From positions 1 through 49,734 of the forward strand of contig JAFURF010000035.1 of assembly GCA_017471965.1 (NCBI GenBank): a stretch of DNA of 49,734 bases. Direction: 5' to 3'. How positions within the stretch are numbered: position 1 is the stretch's first letter; every line of letters starts with the position of its first letter. The position numbers and the translations under genes were made by a program. The DNA comes from Bacteroidales bacterium (lineage in GTDB: Bacteria; Bacteroidota; Bacteroidia; Bacteroidales; UBA932). Positions 16,866 through 25,832 of this stretch are shown here, piece after piece. The notes under the pieces were generated by a model. It saw only the letters and a list, made by a program, of their open reading frames with translations. It ran no database searches and was not told the origin of the DNA.

Positions 16866-19628
16866 TCAGGAATTTCGGAAGGCAGTAGGAGTAAGTCCGG
16901 TACCCTTCTTGAAAAGGGTGCTGAAATATCCGACATCATCTATACCGCACCGAATAGCGATTTCACCTATCTGCAGGTCTGTATCCTTAAGAAGTTGCTT
17001 TGCCTTGGAAAGACGGGCCATCTGAATATATTCCGTTGTCTTATAACCGGTCACAGCCTTCATCTTTCTATTCAACTGCACACGTCCGATACACAAGGAC
17101 GAAGCGAGGGCTTCACAATCGACCTTACCGGCAGCAAATGCAGCCTCCAGAGCATCATCGACTTTCTTCAGGAAAGACCGGCCGGCTCCGACCTGGTCAT
17201 CCTGGACTTTTCCTGCCTGGAATTCACCATTGGCAAACACTTCCTTGAGCGTCCTGCGCTGATCCAGAAGCATCCTCACTCTCAAGGCAAGTTCCTTTTC
17301 ATCATACGGCTTTTCCAGATATGCATCAGCACCTGCCTCCAGTCCCTGGAGACGGTCATCATGTGCAGCCTTTGCCGTCACCATTATGACAGGCACATGA
17401 CAAAGCAGTTCCGATGACCGGATACGGCGGCACATTTCGACACCGTCCATCACCGGCATCATAACATCAGTAATGATGAGGTCCGGAACGATATCTTCTG
17501 CCTTCCGCAATCCTTCCGCACCATCAGAAGCAAACCAGAACGCATATTCAGGACCCAACTGCCGCATTTCCCAACGCGCCACTTCAGGAGCATCTTCCAC
17601 GATCAGAATACGTATCGCGTCCTGCTCTAAAACAGACGAATCAACATTCAGCAACGGTTCCACCGAGTCAGTCGCCACCGCAGATGATTTCAGAGGAATC
17701 GTAACATCAAACACCGACCCTGCCCCAACCTCGCTCCGCACAGAGACACTGCCTCCCATAGACTCCGCCGACAACTTGACGACAGCAAGCCCTATTCCCG
17801 ACCCGACATTCCGGAAGCCTCCATCTGCCCGATAGAAAGGCCGGAACGCATCCTTTATCTGTTCCTCTGTCATCCCGATGCCGGTATCCTTCACAGAAAT
17901 CAGGACAGACCTGCCATCATCAGAAAGGCACATGGACACGGATACTGCGTCACCACGGTCTGATATCTTTATGGCATTGGACAGAAGGTTCTGCACTATC
18001 TGTCTCATCATATCAGGTACAAAATCAGTCTCTACCACATCACGGTCAGAATCAAACCGGATCCATACTCCCTTCTCCTCTGCATATCTGTGCATCTTCC
18101 GGCACTCATCATGAACATAAGCGACAATATTTCCATGACGCCAAACTGGGGCAGGAGCAATCGATGACGTCATTCTGGTGATATCCAATACCTGATTCAC
18201 AAGATTTAGAAGAGAATCCGAATGCTTGAGGATATCAGACGCATCATCCTTCACGGAAGAATCATCAGGACTTGAACGGAAAATCTCGGATGCTGCCGAT
18301 CGTATGACAGTGATAGGAGTACGGAATTCATGGGCTACATTGGTGAAATAATTGTTCTTGGTCTCATCAAGTTCCTTGAGCATCCTGTTGTTTCTTGAAC
18401 GCAGACGGAACGCATATGCCAGAACAAAAACTGCCGTCAAAGCAAGGAACAGGAATGCTACTGAACTCAATATTATCATCCTGTCACGGTGCGCCTTCTG
18501 CATGTGCTCTTCCTGAAGCATCCTGAGTTCCGTCCTGCTCTTCTCCCTCTCATAACCTGCTCTAAGTTCGGAAATGTCATTACGTCGTTTCTCTTCCTGA
18601 AACGAATCCTTGCTCTCGCTGAATCTTTCGAGATACTGCAATGCATTGGCGTACCTGCCTTCTGACTTTTCAAGAGAGTATGCAATATGATAGATTTCAA
18701 CAAGATGTCCAGGAGAATCTATATCTGCAGCAACTTCCTCCGCCTCATGAAGATACTTTTTCGTTTCAGCATAACGCCCCACCTTCATATTGACACGGGC
18801 AAGCGATATGCATGATTCCAGCCAATGCCATTTGTCCTCGCTCTCATGCATCGCCTCATACGATGCATTATATTCGCGAAGAGCCACCTCATAATCGCCG
18901 TCCTTCTCTGCAAGACGACCGAAATGGTTATGGCAAAGGGATATTCCCAACTCTGAACCTATCTCTTCATTGTAGCCCATGGAAAGGGAGTAATAGTATC
19001 TGGCGGAATCCAGTTGACCGCCAGCCTCAAACAAAGCACCGATATTGGCACAGTTGATGGCCATTCCCAATCTGCTGCCAAGTCTTGTCTCACCTTCCAG
19101 AGCCTCAATGAACGCCCTCATTGCCCGCTCGTTTTCGCCAAGTGACAGAAGGATGTTGCCTATACCGTTCAGGGATACGACCCTGTTCTTCAATGCAGTA
19201 TTGTCTCTCATGCTCCATTCGTCACACATCGAAAGGGCCCTATAATGCCATAGTGCAGCCTCATCCAGCATCCCCATCCTTCTATAAGCAGTACCGATAT
19301 TGTTCAGAGCCTGGATCACCTGCAGGGTATCACAGATTTCCTCTGCCACCGCAAGACCCCGTTTATGAACGTCCACAGATTCTTCGTATCTTGTCGCATT
19401 ACGATAAGCCTTGCCGAGTTCGCGACACGCCACGACCTCACCAAGAAGATTTTCTTCCTTCGCGAAACGCTCTACAAGCACACTCAACGAATCTATGCTT
19501 CGGTCAGCATATACCAGAGAATCTATGTATTCCTGACCATGACGGGGACTGTCATTACTCTTAACACCACATGACACAATAGCGCAGAGTATCGATACAT
19601 AATTGAGAATGCCGAACAGAGTTTTCAT
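16866..19628 (-). CDS. Hybrid two-component regulator: TPR sensor, kinase, receiver, AraC HTH
   Basis: 920 residues from the ATG at 19628, chosen because it gives a signal-like N-terminus (VSILCAIVSC) and lies 22 bp after a TATATTTG box; the open frame extends to 19760. Order: TPR-type helical repeats (about 60-350, periplasmic), TM segment (384-406), HisKA with phospho-acceptor His433 (NVAHEFRTPI), HATPase (QNLLSNAIK, DTGIGM, GSGIGLAVV), receiver with Asp721 (LIITDVMMP) and Lys773, and a C-terminal AraC domain (RLSKAKQLL, GYFSTLFKKGTGLTPTAFR). The TPR sensor differs from the propeller-repeat sensors of polysaccharide-locus regulators, and no SusC/D genes lie nearby, so the target is unclear. 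Confidence 0.93.
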   Translation of the reverse strand: MKTLFGILNYVSILCAIVSCGVKSNDSPRHGQEYIDSLVYADRSIDSLSVLVERFAKEENLLGEVVACRELGKAYRNATRYEESVDVHKRGLAVAEEICDTLQVIQALNNIGTAYRRMGMLDEAALWHYRALSMCDEWSMRDNTALKNRVVSLNGIGNILLSLGENERAMRAFIEALEGETRLGSRLGMAINCANIGALFEAGGQLDSARYYYSLSMGYNEEIGSELGISLCHNHFGRLAEKDGDYEVALREYNASYEAMHESEDKWHWLESCISLARVNMKVGRYAETKKYLHEAEEVAADIDSPGHLVEIYHIAYSLEKSEGRYANALQYLERFSESKDSFQEEKRRNDISELRAGYEREKSRTELRMLQEEHMQKAHRDRMIILSSVAFLFLALTAVFVLAYAFRLRSRNNRMLKELDETKNNYFTNVAHEFRTPITVIRSAASEIFRSSPDDSSVKDDASDILKHSDSLLNLVNQVLDITRMTSSIAPAPVWRHGNIVAYVHDECRKMHRYAEEKGVWIRFDSDRDVVETDFVPDMMRQIVQNLLSNAIKISDRGDAVSVSMCLSDDGRSVLISVKDTGIGMTEEQIKDAFRPFYRADGGFRNVGSGIGLAVVKLSAESMGGSVSVRSEVGAGSVFDVTIPLKSSAVATDSVEPLLNVDSSVLEQDAIRILIVEDAPEVARWEMRQLGPEYAFWFASDGAEGLRKAEDIVPDLIITDVMMPVMDGVEMCRRIRSSELLCHVPVIMVTAKAAHDDRLQGLEAGADAYLEKPYDEKELALRVRMLLDQRRTLKEVFANGEFQAGKVQDDQVGAGRSFLKKVDDALEAAFAAGKVDCEALASSLCIGRVQLNRKMKAVTGYKTTEYIQMARLSKAKQLLKDTDLQIGEIAIRCGIDDVGYFSTLFKKGTGLTPTAFRNS

Positions 19629-19650
19629 AAGATACAGGTATTTACAGATA

Positions 19651-19658
19651 CAAATATA
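19651..19658 (-). promoter_or_regulatory. -7 box TATATTTG of the hybrid regulator gene
   Basis: Minus strand TATATTTG, 22 bp before the ATG at 19628. It supports the shorter start; no clear -33 element. Confidence 0.5.
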
Positions 19659-19796
19659 TGCACCTGAGTAGATTTGCGTATCGAAAAATGTGACCTGAAT
19701 CTTAAAAAATGTAACATCCCGCCTTTCTGAAAGACATGCCGACCTATGACACGCCATCAAAAAAGACGGGATAAAACATTATACATCAATATTTTA

Positions 19797-19994
19797 CTAA
19801 GGATTCATAAGATCAACATTTACAAATCCGTTGATCTCCTGCATAAGTTCGACAGAAGCCAAGGCCTTACGCCTTATGTCATCCGTGACATCCGAAGCCT
19901 CCGCGGCTTCGCGATATACGTTGATGGCCTCACCGAAACGATTGTTACGCCTCAGTTCCTCTGCCATTTCCAATAATTCCTTTGCACTTTTCAT
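19797..19994 (-). CDS. Small TPR-like helical protein
   Basis: 65 residues from the ATG at 19994; the frame extends to a TTG at 20021 inside a repeat and that start is rejected. The sequence KELLEMAEELRRNNRFGEAINVYREAAEA is a TPR-like helix pair, followed by another helix (RRKALASVELMQEI) and a tail (NGFVNVDLMNP). No signal or membrane segment. It lies between the hybrid regulator and the repeats downstream of rnfA, all on the same strand. Function unknown; it could be a small adaptor. Confidence 0.65.
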   Translation of the reverse strand: MKSAKELLEMAEELRRNNRFGEAINVYREAAEASDVTDDIRRKALASVELMQEINGFVNVDLMNP

Positions 19995-20012
19995 AACATA
20001 AAATCCACACCC

Positions 20013-20133
20013 CACCTTCAACGAAGGGACAGGTTCAGAACCTTTTTATTTCTGCAATCAGGCGGAGATTGTCGGAGGTGACATCGCACCACACCTTCAA
20101 CGAAGGGACAGGTTCAGAACCTTTTTATTTCTG
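20013..20133. repeat. Two 42-bp direct repeats downstream of the Rnf operon
   Basis: Identical 42-bp copies at 20013-20054 and 20092-20133, 37 bp apart. Each contains two tiny inverted repeats (CCTTC-GAAGG and GGTTC-GAACC) and ends in a T-rich tail on the plus strand. Confidence 0.9.
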
Positions 20134-20136
20134 TTC

Positions 20137-20229
20137 AAAGGGTGTGGTTTGTTATAGGAGACATGCCACCCCCGGCCAGGGGGTGCCCACGAAGTGGGCG
20201 GGGGTCTCCGGTAACAAACCACACCCTTT
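20137..20229 (-). repeat. 18-bp palindrome enclosing a 53-bp double-hairpin element (copy A)
   Basis: Perfect 18-bp inverted arms at 20137-20154 and 20212-20229 flank an element at 20157-20209 whose own ends are GGAGAC/GTCTCC. Inside, on the minus strand, is a hairpin GCCCAC-TTC-GTGGGC, then a second hairpin CCCCC-TGGCC-GGGGG. It begins 21 bp after the rnfA stop. Blocks GAGAnCC, CCCACTnCGTGGGC and ATGTCTC are shared with copy C at 41701-41753. It probably also ends Rnf transcription. Confidence 0.8.
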
Positions 20230-20250
20230 GTAACCCTACACTATAAAATT

Positions 20251-20850
20251 CTAAACCAGTCCCGAGAATCCCATGAACGCCATAGCCAGAATACCAGCAG
20301 TAACCAACGCGATAGGAACACCCTTGAAAGACTTAGGCACCTCATTCAGAGCCAGCTGCTCACGAAGACCGGCAAAAAGTACCATTGCAAGTCCGAAACC
20401 GAGCGATGTTGCAAATGCATATACGGTAGCCTCGCCGAGGTTGAACATACCGTCAGCGGCTGCCGCAAACGGAGATGACTTCTGCACCACAGTCAAAGCG
20501 ACACCGAGGACAGCACAGTTGGTAGTGATCAGAGGAAGGAAGATACCGAGAGAAGCATACAGCGCAGGACTGATCTTCTTAAGCACGATCTCCACCATCT
20601 GCACAAGAGCAGCGATCACAAGGATGAACGAGATGGTCTGCAGGAACTCAAGACCGAACTTCACCAGAAGCGAATTCAACAGGAAAGTCACCACAGTCGC
20701 AAGCGTGATCACAAAGCACACGGCCAGGGACATACCTGTCGCAGTGCTGAGTTTGTTGGAAACTCCCAGGAAAGGACATACACCAAGGAACTGGGACAGC
20801 AGGATATTGTTTACGAATATCGCTGAAATGATGATAAGTATATATTCCAT
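20251..20850 (-). CDS. rnfA: Rnf complex subunit A
   Basis: 199 residues, six hydrophobic segments. The start YILIIISAIFVNNILLSQFLGVCPFLGVSNKL is the RnfA/NqrE signature, with the conserved Cys that helps bind a membrane-embedded iron-sulfur centre between RnfA and RnfE; the second half carries LITTNCAVLGVAL with the partner Cys. RnfA and RnfE are inverted-topology homologues forming the core of the complex that couples ferredoxin:NAD+ electron transfer to ion pumping across the inner membrane. Last gene of the rnfBCDGEA order; 11 bp after rnfE. Confidence 0.96.
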   Translation of the reverse strand: MEYILIIISAIFVNNILLSQFLGVCPFLGVSNKLSTATGMSLAVCFVITLATVVTFLLNSLLVKFGLEFLQTISFILVIAALVQMVEIVLKKISPALYASLGIFLPLITTNCAVLGVALTVVQKSSPFAAAADGMFNLGEATVYAFATSLGFGLAMVLFAGLREQLALNEVPKSFKGVPIALVTAGILAMAFMGFSGLV

Positions 20851-20861
20851 AACTACTCTGC

Positions 20862-21458
20862 CTATTTAGTTGTCAATTTCCTGAAGATAACGATAAGATA
20901 TCCCAGCGCAAGGAAGGCTCCCGGAGCAAGCACGAAGGCAAGGATACCGTCTCCCTCGATGAACTTCCAGCCGAACATTGAGCCGCTGCCAAGGATTTCA
21001 CGCACAAGACCGAGGACCGTAAGGGACAGGGTGAATCCGAGTCCGATACCGATTCCGTCAAGAGCAGAATCCACAACACCGTTCTTGTTAGCGAATGCCT
21101 CTGCACGTCCGAGCACGATACAGTTCACCACGATGAGAGGGATGAACAGACCGAGAGTCTCATAGATATCCGGAACATATGCCTGCATCACAAACTGAAG
21201 GAGGGTCACGAAAGTCGCGATCACCACAATATATGAAGGAATACGCACCTTGTCAGGGATATACGCTGCAATTGCAGAAATTACGATATTGGAGAGGATG
21301 AGGACAAATGTAGTGGCAAGTCCCATGCTCATACCGTTAATGGCCGACGTGGTCGTAGCGAGTGTCGGACACATACCCAGAAGAAGGACGAACGTAGGGT
21401 TCTCCTTGATCCGGCCTTTAGTTATAAGTTGAAATTTTCCCATTTTCTGTTCCTCCAT
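20862..21458 (-). CDS. rnfE: Rnf complex subunit E
   Basis: 198 residues, six membrane segments. Landmarks: KENPTFVLLLGMCPTLATTTSAINGMSMG at the N-terminus and IPLIVVNCIVLGRAEAFA in the middle, each carrying one of the paired Cys residues mirrored in RnfA. It forms the heterodimeric membrane core with RnfA. The ATG overlaps the rnfG stop by one base (TAATG), so translation is coupled. An alternative start at Met6 (MGKFQL) is possible. Confidence 0.96.
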   Translation of the reverse strand: MEEQKMGKFQLITKGRIKENPTFVLLLGMCPTLATTTSAINGMSMGLATTFVLILSNIVISAIAAYIPDKVRIPSYIVVIATFVTLLQFVMQAYVPDIYETLGLFIPLIVVNCIVLGRAEAFANKNGVVDSALDGIGIGLGFTLSLTVLGLVREILGSGSMFGWKFIEGDGILAFVLAPGAFLALGYLIVIFRKLTTK

Positions 21459-22042
21459 TATTCGTTAAGGGGCATAGGGGTCTGTGCGATGGCCTGGAAG
21501 ACCTTCACAGCAAGAGCCACACCGTCAGTATATGCGCGGGAAGTGATGGTGGATGCAGTGATGGCGTCTACATCTCCTCCGTCCTTCTTCACTGCAAGTT
21601 TCTTCTGTGCCGGGTCGAAACCCTTGAACTGCTCTGAGAATGATGCCTCTACACATTTTGCTCCAAGACCCGGAGTCTCTGCCTGAGAAAGCACCTTTGT
21701 ATTCCATATCACGCCTGAAGCATCGAAACCGACCTTTATCGAAATCGGGCCTCCGAAGCCTACAGGGGCAACATTGATGGCACATCCTACTGTATTTCCG
21801 GCCTCATCGTATGCAAGGTTGTAGGCATATGATGCACCCTCGAAATCAACAGTCCTTTCCTCTTCTATAGTCACTGCAGTCTCAGGAAGGACTTCCTTGA
21901 TAGCAGCCTCGTTCTTTGAAGCAGCAGCGGCATCGATAGGAGCCTTTGTAAGCGCATAGACTCCTGCAAGAAGCGACGAGCACACGATACAGATGGCGAA
22001 GAGGCACACTGTCATGTTCTTGAATGATGATTGTACTGCCAT
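21458..22042 (-). CDS. rnfG: Rnf complex subunit G (covalent FMN)
   Basis: 194 residues: one N-terminal membrane anchor (FKNMTVCLFAICIVCSSLLAGVYAL), then a periplasmic FMN-binding domain. The covalent-FMN motif is DAITASTITSRAYTDGV near residue 165, with Thr in the S(T)GAT-like position. Other conserved parts are GFGGPISIKVGFD and AETPGLGAK. It relays electrons on the periplasmic side of the Rnf complex. It begins 3 bp after rnfD. Confidence 0.95.
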   Translation of the reverse strand: MAVQSSFKNMTVCLFAICIVCSSLLAGVYALTKAPIDAAAASKNEAAIKEVLPETAVTIEEERTVDFEGASYAYNLAYDEAGNTVGCAINVAPVGFGGPISIKVGFDASGVIWNTKVLSQAETPGLGAKCVEASFSEQFKGFDPAQKKLAVKKDGGDVDAITASTITSRAYTDGVALAVKVFQAIAQTPMPLNE

Positions 22043-22045
22043 ATC

Positions 22046-23008
22046 CTACCTCCCGTATTTTTTAGCGTGGCACACCTTGTTGATGAGAGGCACCACAGAG
22101 TTCATGATAAGGATTGCGAATGACACACCTTCCGGATATGCACCGAAATAACGTATCAGCATTGTGATGATACCGATGCCGACTCCGAAGATCACTCCGC
22201 CCCAGTTGCTCATAGGAGAGGTCACATAGTCGGTAGCCATGAAGATGGAACCGAGAAGAAGACCACCGGTGAGAAGGTTGAAGAGAGGGTCGGTGTATGT
22301 CATAGGGTCGATAGCCCAGAAGATGCCCGAGAAGACAGCGACTGTAGCAAGAATCGAAAGCGTGATGTACGGACGGATCACCTTGCGGACAAGCAGATAT
22401 ACGAATCCGATGAGCAGCGCGATCGCAGAAAGTTCACCGGCAGAACCGCCGATGTTGTAGAACAGCATGTCCATATAATCAAGTCCTTCTACTGCAGCGA
22501 CACCGCCCTCCTTTGCAAGTCCCAGAGGAGTTGCTCCTGAAAGCGCATCAAGACCGCCTCCGATGAAACCCTGAGGTCTTGTCCAGTCGGTCATCTGTGC
22601 AGGGAACGAGATCAGAAGGAACACACGGCCCACGATCGCCGGATTGAAAAGATTCTGTCCGAGTCCTCCGAATGTCATCTTTGCCACTCCGATCGCCACA
22701 ACGGCACCGATGAACACGATCCACCAAGGAGTGGTTGAAGGGAGGTTGAGCGCAAGAAGAATACCGGTCACAACTGCAGAGAAATCTCCTACAGAGCATG
22801 GCTTCTTCAGCAGATATCTTGTGATCACATACTCGAGCAGCACGCATGATGCGACACTGACACCCAGGATCAGCAGTTCGGACCATCCGTAGAAGAGGAC
22901 TGACACAACCACTGCAGGCAGGAGGGCGATCACAACGTCACGCATCAGAGACTTCGTGGAAGTCTTCGTATGAAGATGCGGCGACGGTGAAACTAAAAGT
23001 TTATCCAT
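22046..23008 (-). CDS. rnfD: Rnf complex subunit D (covalent FMN)
   Basis: 320 residues, multiple membrane helices. Landmarks: N-terminal SPSPHLHTKTSTKSLMRDVVIALLPA, the GGLGQNLFNPAIVGRVFLLISFP segment, the covalent-FMN site DALSGATPLGLA near residue 180, and MATDYVTSPMSNWGG toward the end. RnfD is the NqrB-like ion-pathway subunit. Unlike the other rnf genes here it is separated from its upstream neighbour by 114 bp, which contain palindrome copy B. Confidence 0.96.
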   Translation of the reverse strand: MDKLLVSPSPHLHTKTSTKSLMRDVVIALLPAVVVSVLFYGWSELLILGVSVASCVLLEYVITRYLLKKPCSVGDFSAVVTGILLALNLPSTTPWWIVFIGAVVAIGVAKMTFGGLGQNLFNPAIVGRVFLLISFPAQMTDWTRPQGFIGGGLDALSGATPLGLAKEGGVAAVEGLDYMDMLFYNIGGSAGELSAIALLIGFVYLLVRKVIRPYITLSILATVAVFSGIFWAIDPMTYTDPLFNLLTGGLLLGSIFMATDYVTSPMSNWGGVIFGVGIGIITMLIRYFGAYPEGVSFAILIMNSVVPLINKVCHAKKYGR

Positions 23009-23039
23009 TTTATTATACGTTGTTTAGTTATCAATTATT

Positions 23040-23151
23040 GAGGCAGGGGGCAACAGGGTAAAAAACGTGGCCGCCCGTGGCCTCGTGAACGGGAGGGGCC
23101 CATCGCTTGCGATGGGAGGGATTTATTTTTTACCCTGCTGGACCCTGCCTC
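23040..23151 (-). repeat. Intra-operon palindrome enclosing a double-hairpin element (copy B)
   Basis: Arms 23040-23065 and 23126-23151 pair over 26 bp with a few mismatches; the right arm is the last coding part of rnfC (codons for GRVQQGKK), so the left arm is an inverted copy of the gene's 3' end. The loop holds, on the minus strand, hairpin CCATCGC-AA-GCGATGG then a GC-rich second hairpin, with the ATCC(C/T)TCCCA and TGGGCC blocks shared with copy C. It separates rnfC from rnfD and could attenuate or process the operon transcript. Confidence 0.75.
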
Positions 23152-24493
23152 TTATAATTCTGATGACGTCGCCCTTGGCAAGACGGATGATGTCCAGAAG
23201 CGGAATGTTCGCAGGACAACTGTACAGGCAGCAGCCGCACTCGATGCAGTCCTGGATGGCATTCTCCTCAAGTTCATCCATCATGTTGTTGCGTGCGTAC
23301 TTGTTGAGAAGGAACGGCTCAAGACCCATAGGACAAGCCTCCGCACACTTTCCGCAGCGGATACATGCCGACTCGACTCCACGTACTGTCTGCTCTGCAG
23401 TCAGATACAGAAGCGAAGACGAACCCTTCACTGTAGTCGCATCCATATTCGCGATGGCCTTACCCATCATAGGACCTCCGCTGATGATCTTTGCAGCCTC
23501 TGCAGGCACTCCGCCGGCAACCTCCGCTATATATGAGAGAGGCATACCTATACGGAACTTGTAGTTGTGCTGCTTCTCCAGAGGGAGACAGTCACCGGTC
23601 ACCGTAAGAACATTGGTGATCAGAGGGATGTTCTTCTGCACAGCCTCGTATACTGCAAGGGATGTAGCCACATTCTGAACCACTGCTCCCACATCGATAG
23701 GGAGACCCATTGACTTCACCTGACGGCCCATCACAGCATCGATCAACTGCTTCTCACCTCCCTGAGGATATTTCTTCTTCAGTGTCATGACCGATATGCC
23801 GTCATAGCCCTTTGCAGTCTTCTGAAGTTCAGCAACCGCAGCAGTCATGGCCTTGATGGCCTCCGGCTTGTTCTCCTCGATACCGATCACTGCAGGACAT
23901 CCGCCGAGCACCTGCTTCATGATGGCTGCTCCGACCACGATCTCCTTGCTTCTCTCGAGCATGATACGATAGTCAGAGGTAAGATAAGGCTCACACTCCG
24001 CACCATTGAGGATGAGGCAGTCAGCCTTCTTGCCAGGAGGCGGGCAAAGTTTCACATGTGCCGGGAAAGTAGCACCTCCGAGACCTACGACACCGCACAT
24101 CTTGATCTTCTCAAGAATGGCCTTGTTGTCTTCAGGTATCGCAGTGATGAGGGTATCGGAAAGATCCGCTTCCTCTATCCACTCGTCACCTTCCACATCG
24201 ATCTCGATATGGGTCATATTGTTGCCGGCCAGGTCCTTGCGCGGTCCGACGGACTTCACCGTACCTGAAACGGACGAATGCACATATGCCGAAATGAAGC
24301 CGGCTGGCTCTGCAATCACCTGTCCGACCTTCACCTGGTCACCTACCTTCACTACAGGAGTTGCAGGAGCACCGAGGTGCTGCGCAACCGAAATGAAAAC
24401 CTTTGAAGGTACAGGAAGGACCTCGATCTTGCAGTCCTTTGAAATCTTGCTGTCGCTCGGGTGGATACCACCTATTGAAAATGTCTTCATCAT
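23123..24493 (-). CDS. rnfC: Rnf complex subunit C (ferredoxin/NADH module)
   Basis: 456 residues; Met1 and Met2 are both possible starts. The N-terminal barrel-like region carries a lipoyl-like patch (VKVGDQVKVGQVIAEPAGFISAYVHSSVSGTVKSV). Next come the flavin/NADH-binding GLGGATFPAHVKLCPPPGK and NGAECEPYLTSDYRIM motifs of the NqrF/NuoF-like fold, then two 4Fe-4S clusters near the C-terminus (CIRCGKCAEACPMGL and CIECGCCLYSCPANIP). It is the cytosolic electron-entry subunit. Starts 4 bp after rnfB; its last codons form one arm of palindrome copy B. Confidence 0.96.
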   Translation of the reverse strand: MMKTFSIGGIHPSDSKISKDCKIEVLPVPSKVFISVAQHLGAPATPVVKVGDQVKVGQVIAEPAGFISAYVHSSVSGTVKSVGPRKDLAGNNMTHIEIDVEGDEWIEEADLSDTLITAIPEDNKAILEKIKMCGVVGLGGATFPAHVKLCPPPGKKADCLILNGAECEPYLTSDYRIMLERSKEIVVGAAIMKQVLGGCPAVIGIEENKPEAIKAMTAAVAELQKTAKGYDGISVMTLKKKYPQGGEKQLIDAVMGRQVKSMGLPIDVGAVVQNVATSLAVYEAVQKNIPLITNVLTVTGDCLPLEKQHNYKFRIGMPLSYIAEVAGGVPAEAAKIISGGPMMGKAIANMDATTVKGSSSLLYLTAEQTVRGVESACIRCGKCAEACPMGLEPFLLNKYARNNMMDELEENAIQDCIECGCCLYSCPANIPLLDIIRLAKGDVIRIIRGRVQQGKK

Positions 24494-24497
24494 AGTC

Positions 24498-25397
24498 CTA
24501 TTCCTCCTTCTTTACTGGTTCTGCAACTGGAGCAGTTGGTTCTGCAGGAGCCTCAGCGGCAGGCTTCGGCTTGATCACTGGGAAGTTGACAGCATGAATG
24601 GCACCTGTAGGGCACTCAGCCACACACTTCTTGCAGAGTTTACACTTGGTGAAGTCGATGTATGCGACATTGTTCTCGACAGTGATCGCATCGAACGCAC
24701 ATACCTTCGCACACTTGCCGCAACCGATGCAGGCAGCCTTGCAGGCCTTGCGTGCAACCGCACCCTTGTCCTTGTTCACGCATGAAACGAAGACACGCAT
24801 GTTCCTGCGGCCTTTGTTGCGGAGTTCGATGATGTTCTTAGGGCAAGCCTTCACGCAGGCGCCGCAGGCAGTACATTTCTCTTCATCCACTACAGGAAGA
24901 CCTGTTGCAGGATCCATTGAGATGGCACCGAACTGGCAGGCGTTCACACAGTCTCCACAACCGAGACATCCGAAAGAACAGCCGGTATCGCCACTGTAGA
25001 GAGCAGCCTTCACACGGCATGACTGATAACCACCGTACTCATTCGTGCGAGGACGGTTCTCACAAGTTCCGTTGCAACGCACTACGGCTACCTGAGGCTC
25101 CTTTGCGGCAACCTCGACACCGAGAACGGCTGCAACCTTCTGCATGCCTTCGTTGCCGCCGACAGGACAGAAACACTTGTCCAGGTTCGGAGACGACTCG
25201 ACACAGAACTGAGCGAAAGCACGACAGCCGGCCTGTCCGCAGCCTCCGCAGTTTGCACCAGGCAAGACCTTCTCGACCTCATCGATCCTCGGGTCTTCCT
25301 CCACCTTGAACTTTTCAGCGACAAAGTAGAGCACTACCGCCAGAACCGCACCAAGGACGGTAAGGATTGCAATAGTCCAGATAATTGTTGTTGTCAT
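24498..25397 (-). CDS. rnfB: Rnf complex subunit B (polyferredoxin)
   Basis: 299 residues. One N-terminal membrane helix is followed by the 4Fe-4S motif GANCGGCGQAGCRAFAQF and then several ferredoxin-type clusters (CSFGCLGCGDCVNACQFGAI, CTACGACVKACPKNI, CIGCGKCAKVCAFDAI, CKLCKKCVAECPTGAI). This is more than the minimal RnfB and is usual for anaerobes. The C-terminal tail is a Pro/Ala/Glu-rich linker of about 25 residues (EAPAEPTAPVAEP). It accepts electrons from reduced ferredoxin. It starts 12 bp after rseC. Confidence 0.96.
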   Translation of the reverse strand: MTTTIIWTIAILTVLGAVLAVVLYFVAEKFKVEEDPRIDEVEKVLPGANCGGCGQAGCRAFAQFCVESSPNLDKCFCPVGGNEGMQKVAAVLGVEVAAKEPQVAVVRCNGTCENRPRTNEYGGYQSCRVKAALYSGDTGCSFGCLGCGDCVNACQFGAISMDPATGLPVVDEEKCTACGACVKACPKNIIELRNKGRRNMRVFVSCVNKDKGAVARKACKAACIGCGKCAKVCAFDAITVENNVAYIDFTKCKLCKKCVAECPTGAIHAVNFPVIKPKPAAEAPAEPTAPVAEPVKKEE

Positions 25398-25409
25398 TAT
25401 ATTTTATGT

Positions 25410-25832
25410 TTAGTTGTTGTCTATATAAAACACAAACTCGTTCTGCAACCTGCCTCTTAAGAGCCAGATACAGAAATAGTAAAGGGCGACACCACCTATC
25501 GCCAACAGGCCGACAAGCAGTTCGTTACCGATAACGGAGGACAAAGATAATATTAAAATCATTAAAACAGCCAAAGGAATGACATAAGATATCCACACAG
25601 CCTTCAACCCCATCGTCATTTTTGTCTTCACCTTGACTTCGTCGCCGACCTTATATTCCGAATAAGGATCTGTAGGCACCATTATCACCTTTTCCTCATC
25701 TTCGGACATGCCGCAGAGGCTCTTCGCATGACATGCCGAGCATGCCGAAGAGACGATTATCTGCACAGTAGTAAAGTCCCTGTCGATCTCCAGTATCCTG
25801 CCCATATGGGCGATTTCATTCTTCCTTGCCAT
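25410..25832 (-). CDS. rseC: RseC/MucC-family SoxR-reducing system protein
   Basis: 140 residues: a small N-terminal domain with a Cys cluster (SSACSACHAKSLCGMS), then two membrane helices (about 77-98 and 103-125). RseC-family proteins often accompany rnf genes and are proposed to help an Rnf-type complex reduce SoxR or to modulate envelope stress signalling. The ATG overlaps the stop of the DUF3108 gene by one base (TAATG). An alternative start at Met10 is possible. Confidence 0.85.
   Translation of the reverse strand: MARKNEIAHMGRILEIDRDFTTVQIIVSSACSACHAKSLCGMSEDEEKVIMVPTDPYSEYKVGDEVKVKTKMTMGLKAVWISYVIPLAVLMILILSLSSVIGNELLVGLLAIGGVALYYFCIWLLRGRLQNEFVFYIDNN

Noticed and set aside
19629-19760. 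N-terminal extension of the hybrid regulator
   Set aside because: The added 44 residues cover the promoter box and lack a signal peptide; the start at 19628 gives both.
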